Shown here piece after piece: positions 14,251 to 27,138 of a stretch of 64,000 bases of DNA. The notes beneath the pieces are model-generated. The model saw only the letters and a list, made by a program, of their open reading frames with translations, was not told the origin of the DNA and searched no databases. A program made the position numbers and the translations under genes. Origin of the DNA: Neodiprion pinetum (Eukaryota; Arthropoda; Insecta; Hymenoptera; Diprionidae); the NCBI RefSeq assembly GCF_021155775.2, contig NC_060232.1, forward strand, positions 30,077,922-30,141,921. The letters run 5' to 3'. How positions within the stretch are numbered: position 1 is the first letter of the stretch; each line of letters starts with the position of its first letter.

Positions 14251-17200
14251 AATTTATAACAATAAATTTTCAACTTCAACAACCGTTGATTTCGTTCGAC
14301 GATAGAAAGCACCACTGTGTATATGAAAAAACAATGATATAATTTAAATTGAACGGTGGATTAATCCGAGACGTCTGTGACATTTGTTAGCGATTCATCT
14401 ACATCACTAAATTCAGAGTCCATCGTCCAGGGTCAGATATGTAATTAATGCGATTTCTCCTCGTTTAATTTATACGGTCACTGTGATTTATGGCCCGTCG
14501 AAATCTCCGGTTAAAGTTCGAATCCCGAGTCTGGCGCCACGGACCGAAATAACTAGTTTCGATTTTCAATTTGAGAATGTCCGCCTTTCAGTTATGTCCG
14601 CAACATTGTAAGTACAATGCTTCACGCACTCCGGGCAATGGATTAGATCTAGCGACGAGACACAGGAAACATTCAACGCCATTTATTAAACAGTAATACG
14701 TATAAAGCGTCAAATTATTCACGTGGGAGAAGGCCGGTTATCCGCACCTGCGCAAAAAGCGCTTCAATTGGTCATGAAAACGCTAATCGTAAATTGCCAG
14801 TCCAATTCCCATTTTTACTTATTACGAATTGATAACTCATGTATTCTATTAGGTCACGCATATCTGCTCCAATTACCCGTGCTTTATTATAAAGCAAATG
14901 CTCTAACTTGTAAGATTTATGTCCATAGTGAATATTGTGGTAAAATTACTTTTTATCAAAGTCACTGACCGCAGTAAATTACACATGATATGTTCGCAGG
15001 AATATGTCGCACGTCATTGGCAATATACAAGGAATCATTCGAAATGTACTTGAATTTCCCCCAGTCACATTCGTCGGCAGTACTTATATAACCCCCATTC
15101 AAAAGTCTGATTGTTGTTTATAGGAATTTGTCTCGTTAGACAAAAAATATGAAAAATCTAAATAAACCTCGCAACGTGTCTAAGAATCGACGCCAAGATT
15201 CCCATGCACCATCTCACGTTCACTTCTTCTCGTGAACTCGATACACTTCGTTTATCTCTATCTGTGAACACTCGTGACGGTTGAGAACTCCGACAAGTCT
15301 CTCATGCGAAACTGAAAGCGATATTCAAAACCAGCTTACACTACTTACACACTGTACGCACATATAATAGCTGTTGTCACAAAATGATACTTGCACAATT
15401 CGCAGGTTGAATACCGCACACTCGATATAATCTATCTCACCTGTTATCAATCGGTGCGCCTGGTCCGCCAACGATCAGACTGGAGTTAAGCGTGGGTTTG
15501 AAAGCGAGAACGTGACTCTCAAAAAAAGGAAAACACGTCGGCTGACTATCGAAGCGACCGGTTACTTACGAATTATGTCACTGGCCTATGGCAGAGAGTC
15601 CGAAGTCTCACAACGAGTGTCTCAAAGCATTCAAAGTATCCGCAGCTCAGCCGGTACTCGCCAGTGTTGATAAGCCAGCGTTGTGAGATCTTTTAAACAA
15701 TGTCAAATCTTTGTCCGAGCTTAAGTATATATGCACACTGCAGTTGCCAAAAAAGTTACAGCTGCAATATACGTATAAGAATATACATTATGCTTATGCT
15801 TGACGCGCTGTTTTATGCAGCGTTGATGCGTATCGATAATCGTACCTATAAAATCTCCAAATAGCATACACGGAGAGTAAAAATCGTTGAATCAAAAAAA
15901 AGTAGGCTTCAGTCAACTATGAGCGCTACAGGATACGGGTGATGATGTAAATATCAGGTTGATACAACCTTCCGTGACCTGAACAAATTAAACGATAAAC
16001 AGTTCTACCGACGAATGACTAATTGGTTTGAATACCTAGAAAGGTGATTAGACGACAAAATATTTAGATTAACGATTTGTATTGCTTAGTTGATTGAAAT
16101 CATATTTCCCACAAGGTATTTTTTTAGTTTTTTCTCTCTTTTTTTTTTTTTTTTTTGTATCGAGCACCGACGTTCCGATCTAGATCAAAATAAAAATTTT
16201 CAGCCTATTTATGGCAATTGTTACAACTTTCAGACACGAAATCTAATTGTAATCGAAAGCAAGTCTTATGAAACGCATTTTTAGTTTCCGAAAAAATGTG
16301 GCTCACTTATGTTCGGGATTCAGACCTACAGTGCTGCCTAGTGTAAATCGCTGTATCGCGAGATTATTATTTTAGTATGAGAATTATCTATCCTGCATTG
16401 TTATTTGTAATCGATATAATGTGAAATATTTCAATGTCTCATAGCTAATATACCTGTCTATAATCTTGTGCCGAAAATATCGGGATCTGAATATCGTCGG
16501 CGTAAATACAGTATTGGTAAATTATGCCCCCTTAAGAATAAATTGGCAGTGAAATTACGACTTGCGTGTTATACAGAACCGGGACTGTCGTGGAAATCGA
16601 ACACGTGTACGAGGCGCATAAATAATAAATAATTAGCACACGCAGAGCTGCTGGAAAATTCCAGACGTTACCTATACGGTCTGAGAGTCATTCCGGTCTT
16701 GCATTGAGCTACTAACTATATATTTGATCGATATACCACGTGTATGATATTATACGGTAATCAATGAAAACGAAAGCGAAGAAAGTGCACGGATAATATA
16801 TCACATAATTACGAACAATTTTCAAGTGATTTCTTTCATTTTCAGCGTGCTTCCTGATCTTGTTCGACAGAGCGATTAATGATGGGTTGTAATTACTACT
16901 TAATCAGTTTGTAATTTCCGCGTTCCCAGTTTTACCGTTCCGTCGACCGTGAAGTTCTAATAATGCAATACACCTTGACAAATAGAGCGAGCTCAAACCA
17001 GAGTACCCGATCAATAATAATTTAGTAATTTAATAATAATACAACACACGAATTTGGATATCTTTTGGGTCAAACTTAAGCTTTCAGAGTATGTTTTGAA
17101 TGTGTAACGCACGGACGTTTTATTTGTTCTTCAGTAGTTTTCTTTGTTTTCTTAAACGCGTCTCTTGATTCCTCTTATAAAGTTCACATCGATCTTGCTA

Positions 17201-17843
17201 ATCAAATATCTCTAGAGGTGTTGAAACCTGCGCAAATATTTATAACCCGTGATGAATACAGGATTATCGCCAAGTTGCTCTATGGCGAAATTTCCGTCGG
17301 AATAGTGTATTTAATGAATTCAATAGCCAGGTTGTGAAAACAAGAAGTTGTTGACATTGGATAGAGTTAAAAATAATATAAAAACACTCTGGTTTGATGC
17401 CATGGAAACACGAAGCGCGGGAAAAACATTGTACTAATTATCATATCTGACAAGCAATCAACAAGATTTCAAATGCGCTGCTTATGAAGAAACGATAAGT
17501 GATTAACATCAAACAACGAAGCTTGCAGTTTAATGATATTGTTGAGTGGCGCTAATATTATCAATTCAAAATCTGAATTCAACCCTACCTTATTGGCAGG
17601 TATTTAATCTGCGATTCTTCAATTTGGCGGCTTGAACCTCGACCAGGCTTGTGTAAGTAAATACAGACTGTGTATTGGAATCGCAAACCAGTGAGCGTAG
17701 ATTATACAAAACTGATCAAAGAGAGCTACGTTTTTCATTGGGTCGTGAGGTATCGCTGATGACAATAAAATGTACATTTCTCGCTATCGGCAAGCTGACG
17801 GCGACAGGGATAATCTGTAATAATTAATTGATAATTTACTCAC
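14251..17843. other. Non-coding stretch upstream of the ALDH gene
   Basis: AT-rich, intronic for the longest ALDH isoform. It holds a T-rich tract near 16138-16157 and a possible promoter and leader exon near 15571-15732 (separate entry). The open frames at 14723-14968 and 16090-16284 (plus) look random. Confidence 0.4.
15571..15732 (-). promoter_or_regulatory. Possible alternative ALDH promoter and untranslated first exon
   Basis: On the minus strand a TATA-like ATATATA lies at 15726-15732. About 160 bases downstream is a consensus donor (GTAAGT at 15569-15564), and a second donor (GTGAGA) lies at 15440. The stretch between contains only a very short open frame, as expected for a leader exon feeding the acceptor at 10771. 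This is inference from sequence signals only. Confidence 0.2.
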
Positions 17844-18033
17844 AAGTTTCACCGACTTGTAGAACGATATCCGTAGGTTGTGACAAATTCACTTTAGACC
17901 CGTCGACGTTTTGTGCAGATTCATGCTCGCTGTCCGGACTTTCACAGGATGAAAAGTCAATCCTGTAGTTGGGAACTGCGCGAAGGTCTGTAGGGACGGC
18001 TCCCGCCAAGTCAACCACGGTGCTGTAATCACC
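17844..18033 (-). CDS. Probable second coding exon of a long ALDH isoform
   Basis: Flanked by an acceptor (CTTTCAG|GG at 18034) and a strong donor (CTT|GTGAGTAAA at 17843). The open frame starts GDYSTVVDLAGAVPTDLRAV and ends LQVGET, 63 codons plus one base. The phase-1 end fits the ALDH acceptor at 10771, and the phase-0 start fits the single-codon exon ATG|GTGAGT at 18724-18726. The full join would give a 574-aa ALDH with an acidic, Ser-rich leader. The segment matches no domain I know. Because both ends are phase-compatible with separate ALDH exons, I favour membership of that gene. An independent small gene cannot be excluded. Confidence 0.5.
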
Positions 18034-18723
18034 CTGAAAGATCATTCGATACAGAAGGTCTCAAAATACGAAGTACGTAATGCTGCAAGTCGGATCGAAC
18101 ACCTTTGAACGGGGGACAAAAAAAGTCTCACTGAAAGTACGTACGCGCGACGAGTTCCTCAATATTCCAGCCTCCATGAGTGATCGGCTACTAAAGATTG
18201 CAGCTTCAACTAACAAATTTAATATGGCGGTCGACTCTAATGACTGGGATGAATGACAGTCGTGTGTTTTAATTTTAACCTTCGGACCTTATTTCAATTT
18301 ATAATCCCCACAAGCTGCGTCGTTTATCAACTCGTATAAAAAGTCACAGTAACAAGTCGCATTTACACGTATGCACGTATGGCTACGGTATATTGTTATA
18401 TGCCGATACTTGGTCGGGCCGCGGTTCGATTGCTTGTTCCGTGATGTAAAAAATCCGGTACACATCTATAACGCGAACACGTTTCCCCGTGCAAGTGCAT
18501 AAACACACAACTGCAGATCCGACTCCCTCTCTTTCTATCCGCGATTATGTGAACTAGAAAGTCTGCTCAGACAAACTTTCATACTGTCAACCTGAGCGAG
18601 TTACGCTCCCGATCATCGCTCATGTAACAGCAAAGACGAGGGCGATTTTTCCTAAATTTTTATCATATCCGTTAGCGTCAATTCGCAACTACGGTACAAC
18701 TGTTCGGAACGTTACGTACTCAC

Positions 18724-18726
18724 CAT
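18724..18726 (-). CDS. Candidate start codon exon for the long ALDH isoform
   Basis: ATG followed immediately by a consensus donor GTGAGTACG. Splicing to the acceptor at 18034 reads M-GDYST in the open frame of the next exon. It is a minimal coding exon with untranslated sequence upstream. Support is phase and splice-site quality only. Confidence 0.35.
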
Positions 18727-19396
18727 GCTTGCACTTGCGGGGAAAAAACGCCAACTACGCCCAGAGTAACACTTAGATGATTCGAGTCAGCACAAGTTTG
18801 CGTGTTTTCCAGCAGTATAAGTATTGCGACAAAGCTCACTTGTGCTCACTTTACACACGAATATTATACGTATAACGTTGAGCATTCGCCGGTACGGACG
18901 CGTTAGAAACCTGATCTTTGCTTGCAGGGATCGTATATCGTATAGTTATCCTCCGTAGAATTATTTACTGCCTCTGGCGAAAACGGTTTCTGCTGTATCC
19001 TGAATCGGCGGTTGCTCTCGCAGGATACTGCTGCCGAGGATACCTGTGTGAACACTTTTTATGCTTGGAACCCTCCAGAACTTCTTCGCATTCGACTATA
19101 ACAGCATTTCATGTTTTATTGCCCAATATATTTATTTCATCTACTCGATAATCGTTTTATTCCTTTTATCTTCAGAAATAAATTTTGCCGAAAGTTAAGG
19201 CATTCGCGAATTCATCCAGCCACCTATAGAGTGTGTGAATGGTAATGGATGATGTTTTGTATTTCGATTTATTTATTGAACTAAAGATTGAACAGTGGAT
19301 TTTCTGGACACACGACATTCTCGAGGAATACTTATTATATATATGCTACTATCAAGTAATTGGGACAACATCTTTTTTCCAACATATATCTATATT

Positions 19397-19761
19397 AGGC
19401 TGGTCCTTATTTAGGGTGTTTTAGAAAATTCCTGCGGACAAGGTGGAAAAAAGTTTGCAAAAAAAATCAAAAAAAATTTACGCAAAACTTGAAGCCTGTA
19501 GGTCAACTCTAAGAACTGCCTCCAAGGCAGTGAAATTTCCCATTTAAATAACGTGGGAATTCGAGCTTACTACATTCTTTTTTTTTCCCCGCCTTAATAG
19601 TGCTTCGAAAAATCTGAAATTTGGTTTACGTCTTCCCTGTAGTCATAGGTATTTAAAAAAAAAGGCTGATTTCCAGCGATTAAATTTTCGAAATCCCAGA
19701 ACCTCAAAGTTGTGTTTCGTCCGCAGGAATTTTCGAAAACACCCTAAATAAGAACCCCCCT
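19397..19761. mobile_element. MITE-like element with 44-bp terminal inverted repeats
   Basis: The ends at 19397-19440 and 19718-19761 are inverted copies of one another, matching at about 39 of 44 positions and sharing the core TTATTTAGGGTGTTTT. The 365-bp body is AT-rich with poly-A and poly-T tracts and has no transposase frame, so it would be a non-autonomous DNA transposon remnant. I could not find a clear target-site duplication. The family is therefore unknown. Confidence 0.7.
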
Positions 19762-19773
19762 GATGTATATGTA

Positions 19774-19778
<5 letters not shown>

Positions 19779-19806
<28 letters not shown>
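19779..19806. repeat. (TA)n microsatellite
   Basis: An uninterrupted TA run of about 14 units, just outside the right end of the inverted-repeat element. It is followed by TGTAT and a T tract at 19811-19822. Confidence 0.9.
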
Positions 19807-19812
<6 letters not shown>

Positions 19813-20700
19813 TTTTTTTTTTTGAAAAAACCTTCTTGTTGATGTCTTTTTTAATTTGAATGATTGACAACATCGGTACTACCTGCAATCCGACTGATTG
19901 AAGTAAGAGGTTGTTTTTCTAGGGAAAGTTAGGGCCGAATTATCTTTCATTGGCAAAGTAGTGATGATATAAATTATGCATTTAGTACATTACATCGGTG
20001 ATAGTGAAACATGTGTATTTTGACACAACTGGATGTATGCTATCACTATCTGTACGACTCTTCTATACGACTCTTGGGAATAGACTAGACGACGATTGCT
20101 ATAATTGTATGTTGGAATAGACAATCGGTGAAACGATTAATTGATATTCACAAATTATTAAATTAAAATATCACTACATTCTTTTATCAGCGACACAAGA
20201 ATATGTGAGGAGGCGTTATTGATGAAATTGATATTAAGAAGTATTCGAGTATCAGCCACTGCAGGTTACTCGACTCGTAATTTTCGATTTGTGTTCATTT
20301 GTGCGTAAGAATTTTCGAAAATTTTTACGAAAAACATAACTTTCCCCAAAACTTTCCATGCCTGATAGACAAACGACTTATATTGCTCCAAAGGATACGC
20401 GTATACATATGTCCATGTGAAATAATTTTATTCCTCTCGCTTTCCTTAAGAATATATTGACCACAACGAAAATGCCTGTTTATGTAACAACGAAGCAGAT
20501 TGTCATGCATTGACATTGCATGCAGACATTGGCCCCGCAAAAAATTGAACCAATAAACAAAATCCAGTAATCGATAAAAAAAGAAAACCTACATCAATAT
20601 TGAATGGGGTACGCTGAATAATCGCAAGGAGCTAGAACACCACTTTCATGACTGATATCTGATAAACTGCCTCAAAAAAAATTGTTGACAGATTCGACTA

Positions 20701-20794
20701 AGGTTAAGTAGAATAATTAAAAGCCTTGATATAGGACAAGAACCCGAAGGTTAAGTAGAATAATTAAAAGCCTTGATATAGGACAAGAACCCGA
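20701..20794. repeat. Perfect 47-bp tandem duplication
   Basis: Two adjacent identical copies, 20701-20747 and 20748-20794, each starting AGGTTAAGTAGAATAATT. There are only two copies, with no coding content. This looks like a recent replication or repair duplication. Confidence 0.9.
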
Positions 20795-21697
20795 ATCTAT
20801 TCAGCCTTTTGCTTCTACTGCAAGTCACTCAGCTGGTTCGGGAACAAACATGGATTGGTGAATTATTACACAAAATCAACGAAAATTTAGAAACGCTATT
20901 CATCGGTAAATAAAACCTATAATAGTTAAGCGAGACGTGTTTTTTGGAGGGCCATTCAGAGATCAGACGTATATGGTTATAAAATATAACGATTTATTCA
21001 TTTGTTATACGAAAAAAATATCTGTACATGTATGATATCAGTTTTCAGAAGAACAAAAAACAATAACATGTATATCTATCATATACCTACGTATGTGCAT
21101 ACATGATACATGTATATCATCATATGCATAATACTTTCGTTTCCAAATTAATTATAATTTTGAAAAAGGCACTGTACAAAATGAGCGCTGCCAACTGGGT
21201 TTGCAATATTAAATGCATGACGTGTGTAAAAATCGATTTATGTTTCAGACTTTTAGTCAAGGTTTTTTATTGCAGCGATTTTCATATGAGCTATTCAAAA
21301 GCTAACCGGTCATTCTAATATATAAATATTTAATTTAAGGTCAATTGGATTGGTTAGCGCAGAACGACATAGACTTATACGCAAAAAATATAAACGTCAC
21401 GACTACTACGTGCCGATTCTTAATTACTATATAATATGTACAAAGAGCTGCTTGCGCCGAACACAATTCGATAAAAATATTTAGTTCTCGCATATTTTTG
21501 AACAGCTTCAATCATAGTTATAAATACATCTGATCGTCGTTCACAGGCAGAAACAACATTTTGGTACGTACATTTACTCTCTACTTTTAGATTTTTCGCT
21601 GTAAAACATTTTTGCCAGGTTCAGTTGCAGATGTGATAGAAGGTCACGCTTTGATGAGGAACGATATGAAAACTTTATCTAATTTTTTTTATTAGTA

Positions 21698-24600
21698 TCA
21701 ATACCAATCCTTGAACCGTTCGACTGCTTTCTGCCATAGTTCTACTATTGCCTGATAATCCTGTTGCCTTTCGCGTTTTGGACTGAACACTTTCTCCACT
21801 TCACGAAGTTGAAGTAATTCTTCTCTGCTATTCCACACACCTACGCATACACAAGTGAATTAGAAGCTTATATCGCATACAGTTCTATGTAACACGTATC
21901 AGATGTTGCTTGAACCCCAATTTATAAAAATTTAGAACGGTCATGCGCTCGCATTTTTGACGTTCATTACGTAGAATCGCAACCCACAGTAACGGTGTTT
22001 GATGATTGTGCTATTTTAACAGAGGAACGACTTACCAAAGGATAACCCAGCCAAAAATGCAACGCCTAAAATAGACATTTCGCTGCTTATGGCGCGTTCG
22101 ACTTGCAAACCAGTCACGTCAGCAAGTAGCTGCATCATGAAATCGTTTTTCGAGACGCCACCGTCAACTCTGATGATTCAAAATTATCACAAGTTATTTC
22201 GTGTTTATGCAATATATCGTATAGATTCAAAATATAATGCTTTTTGCAAAAATATTGGTTAACATAATCCAAATTGACTTTGTGCCATGTAATTACGGCG
22301 TGGTCAATTATACGCACCTTATCCTGTGATATGTAAATTCTGTTTCCTGCTGGAGAGACTCGTATATCAGAAGTATCCTGAATACAATACTTTCCAGGAT
22401 CGAGCGAACTAGATGCGCCTTGCTAGACGTAGGCTTCACTGCGAGGAAACCCGCGGCCGCTGTGTGATCATTGATCGGTGCCTGTCGATGCAGGAAATAG
22501 ATTATTCATTTATTAAGTATTTCAATTAGAACAGGTATAATCTACGTCAGCAACAGCAGTAATTAGTGAATTGCCATTGTCGACGTACGAATTGCAACGA
22601 TGCTTGTATTATAACGCGGATGTGAAATAAAAATTTAGGACTCACTTGCAATCCGCTAAACGCGGGGATAAAATAAACTCCATCGGAGTCTTTGACGGAT
22701 TTTGCTAGATCAGACGTTTCCTCAGGCTCGTTAATTATTCCTGTAAATTTCAAGATTGTACGACAATTCGTATACAAGTATACTGTCCTCTTATAAAGTT
22801 TGATCAGATTGACTATCTCAGAAGACATGTAACGCACATTTTCTCAATTCGTTTACGCAATCAAGTCGCATAATTACATCTGCAATTAATGCACCTATCG
22901 GAAAATTGGATGCAAATATTGAAACAGACAGTAAGTTATCGATGCATTTAAATGGTTAATCTTCACTCACCAATGGACTTGGCCCATTCGATAAGGGAAC
23001 CCGTGTCGTTCGATGCACCTTCGACCACGTAGATCGTTTCTGCTCCTAATCGCCAGCCCACGAGCGGATAGAGTCCTGCATAAATTTGAATAGTTGTAAG
23101 TATCGACGTTAAAATAGGAACGGGAAAAACGTGGCATAAAGTTTTCACCAGTCAAAGAGGCGTGAGGATTAGTGCCTGTGTTAACATTCACGAAGGTCCC
23201 CGTTCCCAAGGTGATCTTCAAATCCCCTGGCTGAAAACTGGTCGATCCAAACAAGGAAGCTGCCTGATCTGCCATCTGCGAAACGTGAATTGAAAATTAC
23301 TATCAAATGAATTCATTAAAACTTATCTAGATATACCCATAAGAAAAATATGCCGCTGACCGCATGTTTCAAATTACACGAATTAAAACAAAATCAGAAA
23401 GTGATGATTGATCACGTGTCAAATCATTTACAATGAGATTGAAAGCGTTTCTCATACTCTGCAACGAAGTGCAGCTATTCGAACGCTTTATCCAAAAACA
23501 GTGTTATTTCCTCGAAGATGTACTTACCGAGCAACGAATTGGTATTTCAGCCCCGAACAAATTCTTTGGGACGTTACCGAAATTCCCAGCGGTGTCGACT
23601 ACCTCGGGGAACATGTGTCGGGGCAGTTTGAACATCTTTATAGCCCAGCCTGCCCATTGCATCGTAAAAGGATCGAAGAGTCCGGTGGCGGAAGCGCTGG
23701 ATGCGTCGGTTATATGTTTACCTGAATTATATTTTACATTCGTGAGTAGTGAGCTCGAAAATGAACTATTTTATTTGTTTTGCAATTTGAGTCGCAGTGG
23801 GGTAGAATTATTCCACGCTCCAAGGAGATCGAATCAGATCTTGACAATACGTTCATGTAGCGATTCAGGATCACTGATATATTGGTAATAACGATTATAA
23901 GTATGCCAACCTGTAAATTTGTAGAGAAGCCAGCAATCTACTCCTCCGAACACCGCTTTGCCTCCCATCGCAGCTTCCTTCAGACCAGGCACATTGTGTA
24001 ACGCCCAAGTCAACCGCAACGTCGTCTAACAATGAAAGGTAATTATAGGTATATCATGAAATACATTTATGAATATAGTATCCCAAACTCAGCTTAAAAT
24101 TGCTTCGGAAATGCTGATGTAGTTAACGTCGTGTGCCGATCAGAGATTCCACTTTTATAAGATAAATACATTGTACAAAACTGTCGTTGGCGGGACTAAC
24201 GAGAATTTATATTCTACACAGAGAATAGGTATGATTTCAATGTCAAATTTATATTTATATTCATTGGAATACTAATCAAAGCAAGCGGACGTGACATTTT
24301 CACGTATCATTTACGTCGAGAATAACCTTGCGTTAAAAAAACTTAATATTAATTCGCCAAATACTGTCCGGCAGTAGTATTCAAATTTACGTATCTGAGG
24401 ATTAGATTATACAAGTTTCTTGAAATCTGCTGAGTGATTTTATGCGGATCATTTTAATTTAATTAACGGTAAAACCACTTGGGGTTACGTAATTTGTTTT
24501 TATGCCGAAAACGTGAGATCTTTGTAAGTACGCTGCGTTACGTGAGTCGATAATACTGAAAAAATCGAGATTGGTATAACGTACTTACTCATATATCCCG

Positions 24601-27138
24601 TCCATCCGAGCGTACTAATATTGTATATATGTACCTGAGTATTCATTAGCTTCAAGACGCTGCCAGCTAGGAAACGTTTACTCCCAGAAATCATGTAGAG
24701 AAAATGTGCACCGGAACGCAACCCCTTCATTGTTAAAGAAGAGTTCCAATCCTTCACCATTTGGTCTGCTCGCAAGTCCTTCCAGGTGATGAAACTGCAT
24801 CGGATTTTTAATAACAGGTAAATTCAGTAGAGTAGGAATTTTATTCGAGAACAAGGCCAGTTTGTAAAAGAATTATAAAAATTTTGAAGATCACAACGTA
24901 CTTGTGATAATGTTTCCCTGTCTCGCGATTCCATGTTGTGAAGCTGCCTCGCTGTGTCGATATACCAATGCAGGTTATCTGATTAGCTTCCAAGTTTGCA
25001 TCTGTAGTGAAAAAATTTTATTGGTATAATAAATGTTCCGCCAAGTGTTTCATTTTAAAGTCTGTTGAACCGATCGACAGTAAAAAAATTAGAAAAAAAC
25101 ACCTTGCAAAGCATCTTTCATCACTCGAATTATAGTCTCCCATAATCGGTCCGGGTCGATTTCTACATATCCGGGTTTCGGATATATTATTTCCACCTGA
25201 AAAAAGTTTTACGATTAAGTTTAATGCAGCGGTACTTTGCATAATCATCTAAATGTAATTTCGAAATCCGAAAACTTGTCGTAACCATAACAACTCAACA
25301 TTCTTACATCCTACTTTCTCATGTAAACAAAGTGTTCTTAAAGTTCCGACAAGTATTTGACTGATATCTAACCGTAGATTCCTATAATATTAAAGCACGT
25401 TACTGAGAACATTTGCTTGAATTATAGATTTGCGCTGAATAATCAAGTATGGATATAATAATTAAACATAGCTTGCATCGAGTTAGGCGCGCTGTACAAA
25501 AGTATTCGTACGAACAGCGTGTTCGCAGCTTCAGCCACTACGCTTTAATGTCAAGCACATTGATTGTGAGACCGTTAACTGTAAAATATATCTAACAGTA
25601 CTACATGGATCTCGCGCCCACATCGCTACTAATAAAAGCGTCTGTGCCAGTCATACATTCATCCGTCTTTCTATCGTGGTATATGATTACATCAACGCTG
25701 ACAATGAGTGCAAGGTTTGATAACGGCAGTCCATTCATCCACGTTATATTATTCCGGATTCTTTTCTGTGTTGTTTTGTTTATTTATTTCAATTCAGACG
25801 TGCAGCTTTGATGGTTACAAGAAACTAATTTTTTCTTCAAACAGATACAATTATTGCGGACTAGCGAGAATCGGCCGAAAGTTGCAATGGTCAAAAGCAG
25901 TTTATTTACTTTACAGTCACCATCTATTGACACTCTAATATATTCTGAATAGAAGCCTCCAAGTTTTATTGCAGTATATAAAGTTGACGTTGTAATATGA
26001 ACCGTGTGTATGTATACTTAATCAGTTTCGCAGCAAAGTCAACAGAAATGTTGGACACAAGGTGCTTTGAATTTAGTTCTCTACAACGATCAAGTAAATG
26101 TATGTTATTCTCGTGGGACATAGATTCTCAGTAACGACGCTCGTTCTTCTCAGCTTACGCTGACAAAGGAGTCACGAAAAATTCAGTAAACACTGAATAA
26201 GGTGCAGAAATATTTGCAGAACTATTCTGATCCACCTGTGTTGCATACTAAAATCTGGCAGCTTATACATTTGTATATAATTTCAGTATTATATAATCAA
26301 TTACTATAATTATTATATATACCGTCTGATCGCGAACCGAGGCTTGGCAGTTTAAAAGTAATTACGTATAGCTTGAATCTAAATAAACGTTACTATATAT
26401 TTTCACTAGAAGACATTTGTAAAGAATGCGGCCGTTGAAAACAGATTGTTTATATTCATGCAACTTTTGATCTGAATACGTATTTACCGCTCCAGTTATA
26501 GCGTACAAAAAGAGGCTATTTTGTCGATGCGGTTAATTAAAATACAGCAGTAGTGAATTCCGTCGCAATAATCACGAAACAATGGTATTCGAAAGTACGA
26601 ATAAGTCTTTTTTGCAACTGAAATGCGCGTTGTGTATAATTGCGATATACGTGTAACGAATTTCACCTTTAGAGTGATATTATTGCTTATTTCCGTAGCA
26701 AATTTGTCGATTTTTACACCGAAAAATGTAACAGAATAAATTGAAAGGAACTTTAGCATTTATTATACGCACTGTTATGAATTATGAATAATGAAAATTA
26801 TTATTTAGGTCACTGTTCTGATATCAGGCACAGATATTGCCAGATCTAGATAATTGATGGATCTCTGTGTAGATGTAATAACTTATCACCCAAGATTCGA
26901 GTGCTGCACTTACGTAACTATATAAACAATTAGATATATCGCGATCCTGCACAGAAATGTGAAGCTAATTCCGTGTTGGGTTTAATACTTTTAATTCATC
27001 TAGATGTATTGTAATAGATCAAACCTTTTCCGATGCAGCACCAATGGTTCTCACATTCTTGTCTATGATGTGACATCGAACAGTCGTCGTCCCAACGTCG
27101 AGCGCCGCGACGTATTTTAACATTGTCGAACTTGCCAT
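21698..27138 (-). CDS. GK5: GK5-like FGGY-family kinase (putative glycerol kinase 5), complete
   Basis: ATP-dependent kinase of the FGGY carbohydrate kinase family. GK5 is the divergent glycerol kinase-like branch, and its exact substrate in insects is not settled. Twelve exons join in frame: 27025-27138, 25103-25196, 24902-25001, 24635-24794, 23911-24025, 23528-23721, 23149-23275, 22971-23075, 22646-22740, 22318-22481, 22036-22169 and 21698-21840, giving 514 aa, normal for the family. Motifs: ALDVGTTTVRCH (N-lobe phosphate loop, residues 13-24), GYVEIDPDRLWE, GISTQR, HNFITWKDLRAD (typical of GK5), TDASSASATGLFDP, ITLGTGTFVNVNTG, GLYPLVGWRLGAE, AFSGLQAPIND and VDGGVSKNDF (ATPase-fold adenosine region). 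The C-terminus ends KDWY. The start is the ATG at 27138 after an acceptor at 27151, so a non-coding first exon lies upstream. The first intron (about 1.8 kb) has an unusual GTTTGA donor. The assignment to GK5 rather than classical glycerol kinase rests on the GLYPLVGW and WKDLRA segments. Confidence 0.93.
25197..27024. other. Large first coding intron of the GK5-like gene
   Basis: AT-rich intronic DNA with no convincing nested gene. Open frames at 25605-25938 (plus) and 26496-26759 (minus) have no recognisable protein features. Confidence 0.6.

Larger units (their letters stand above)
18727..21697. other. Intergenic region between ALDH long-isoform start and the GK5-like gene
   Basis: Contains the inverted-repeat element (19397-19761), a TA microsatellite and a 47-bp duplication, listed separately. 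The remaining open frames (18918-19151, 20325-20540, 21103-21318) show no protein signature. The end close to 21697 is the GK5-like 3' flank. Confidence 0.5.

Noticed and set aside
14505..14545. tRNA T-arm-like GTTCGAATCCCG
   Set aside because: No matching acceptor, D or anticodon stems can be folded around it on either strand.
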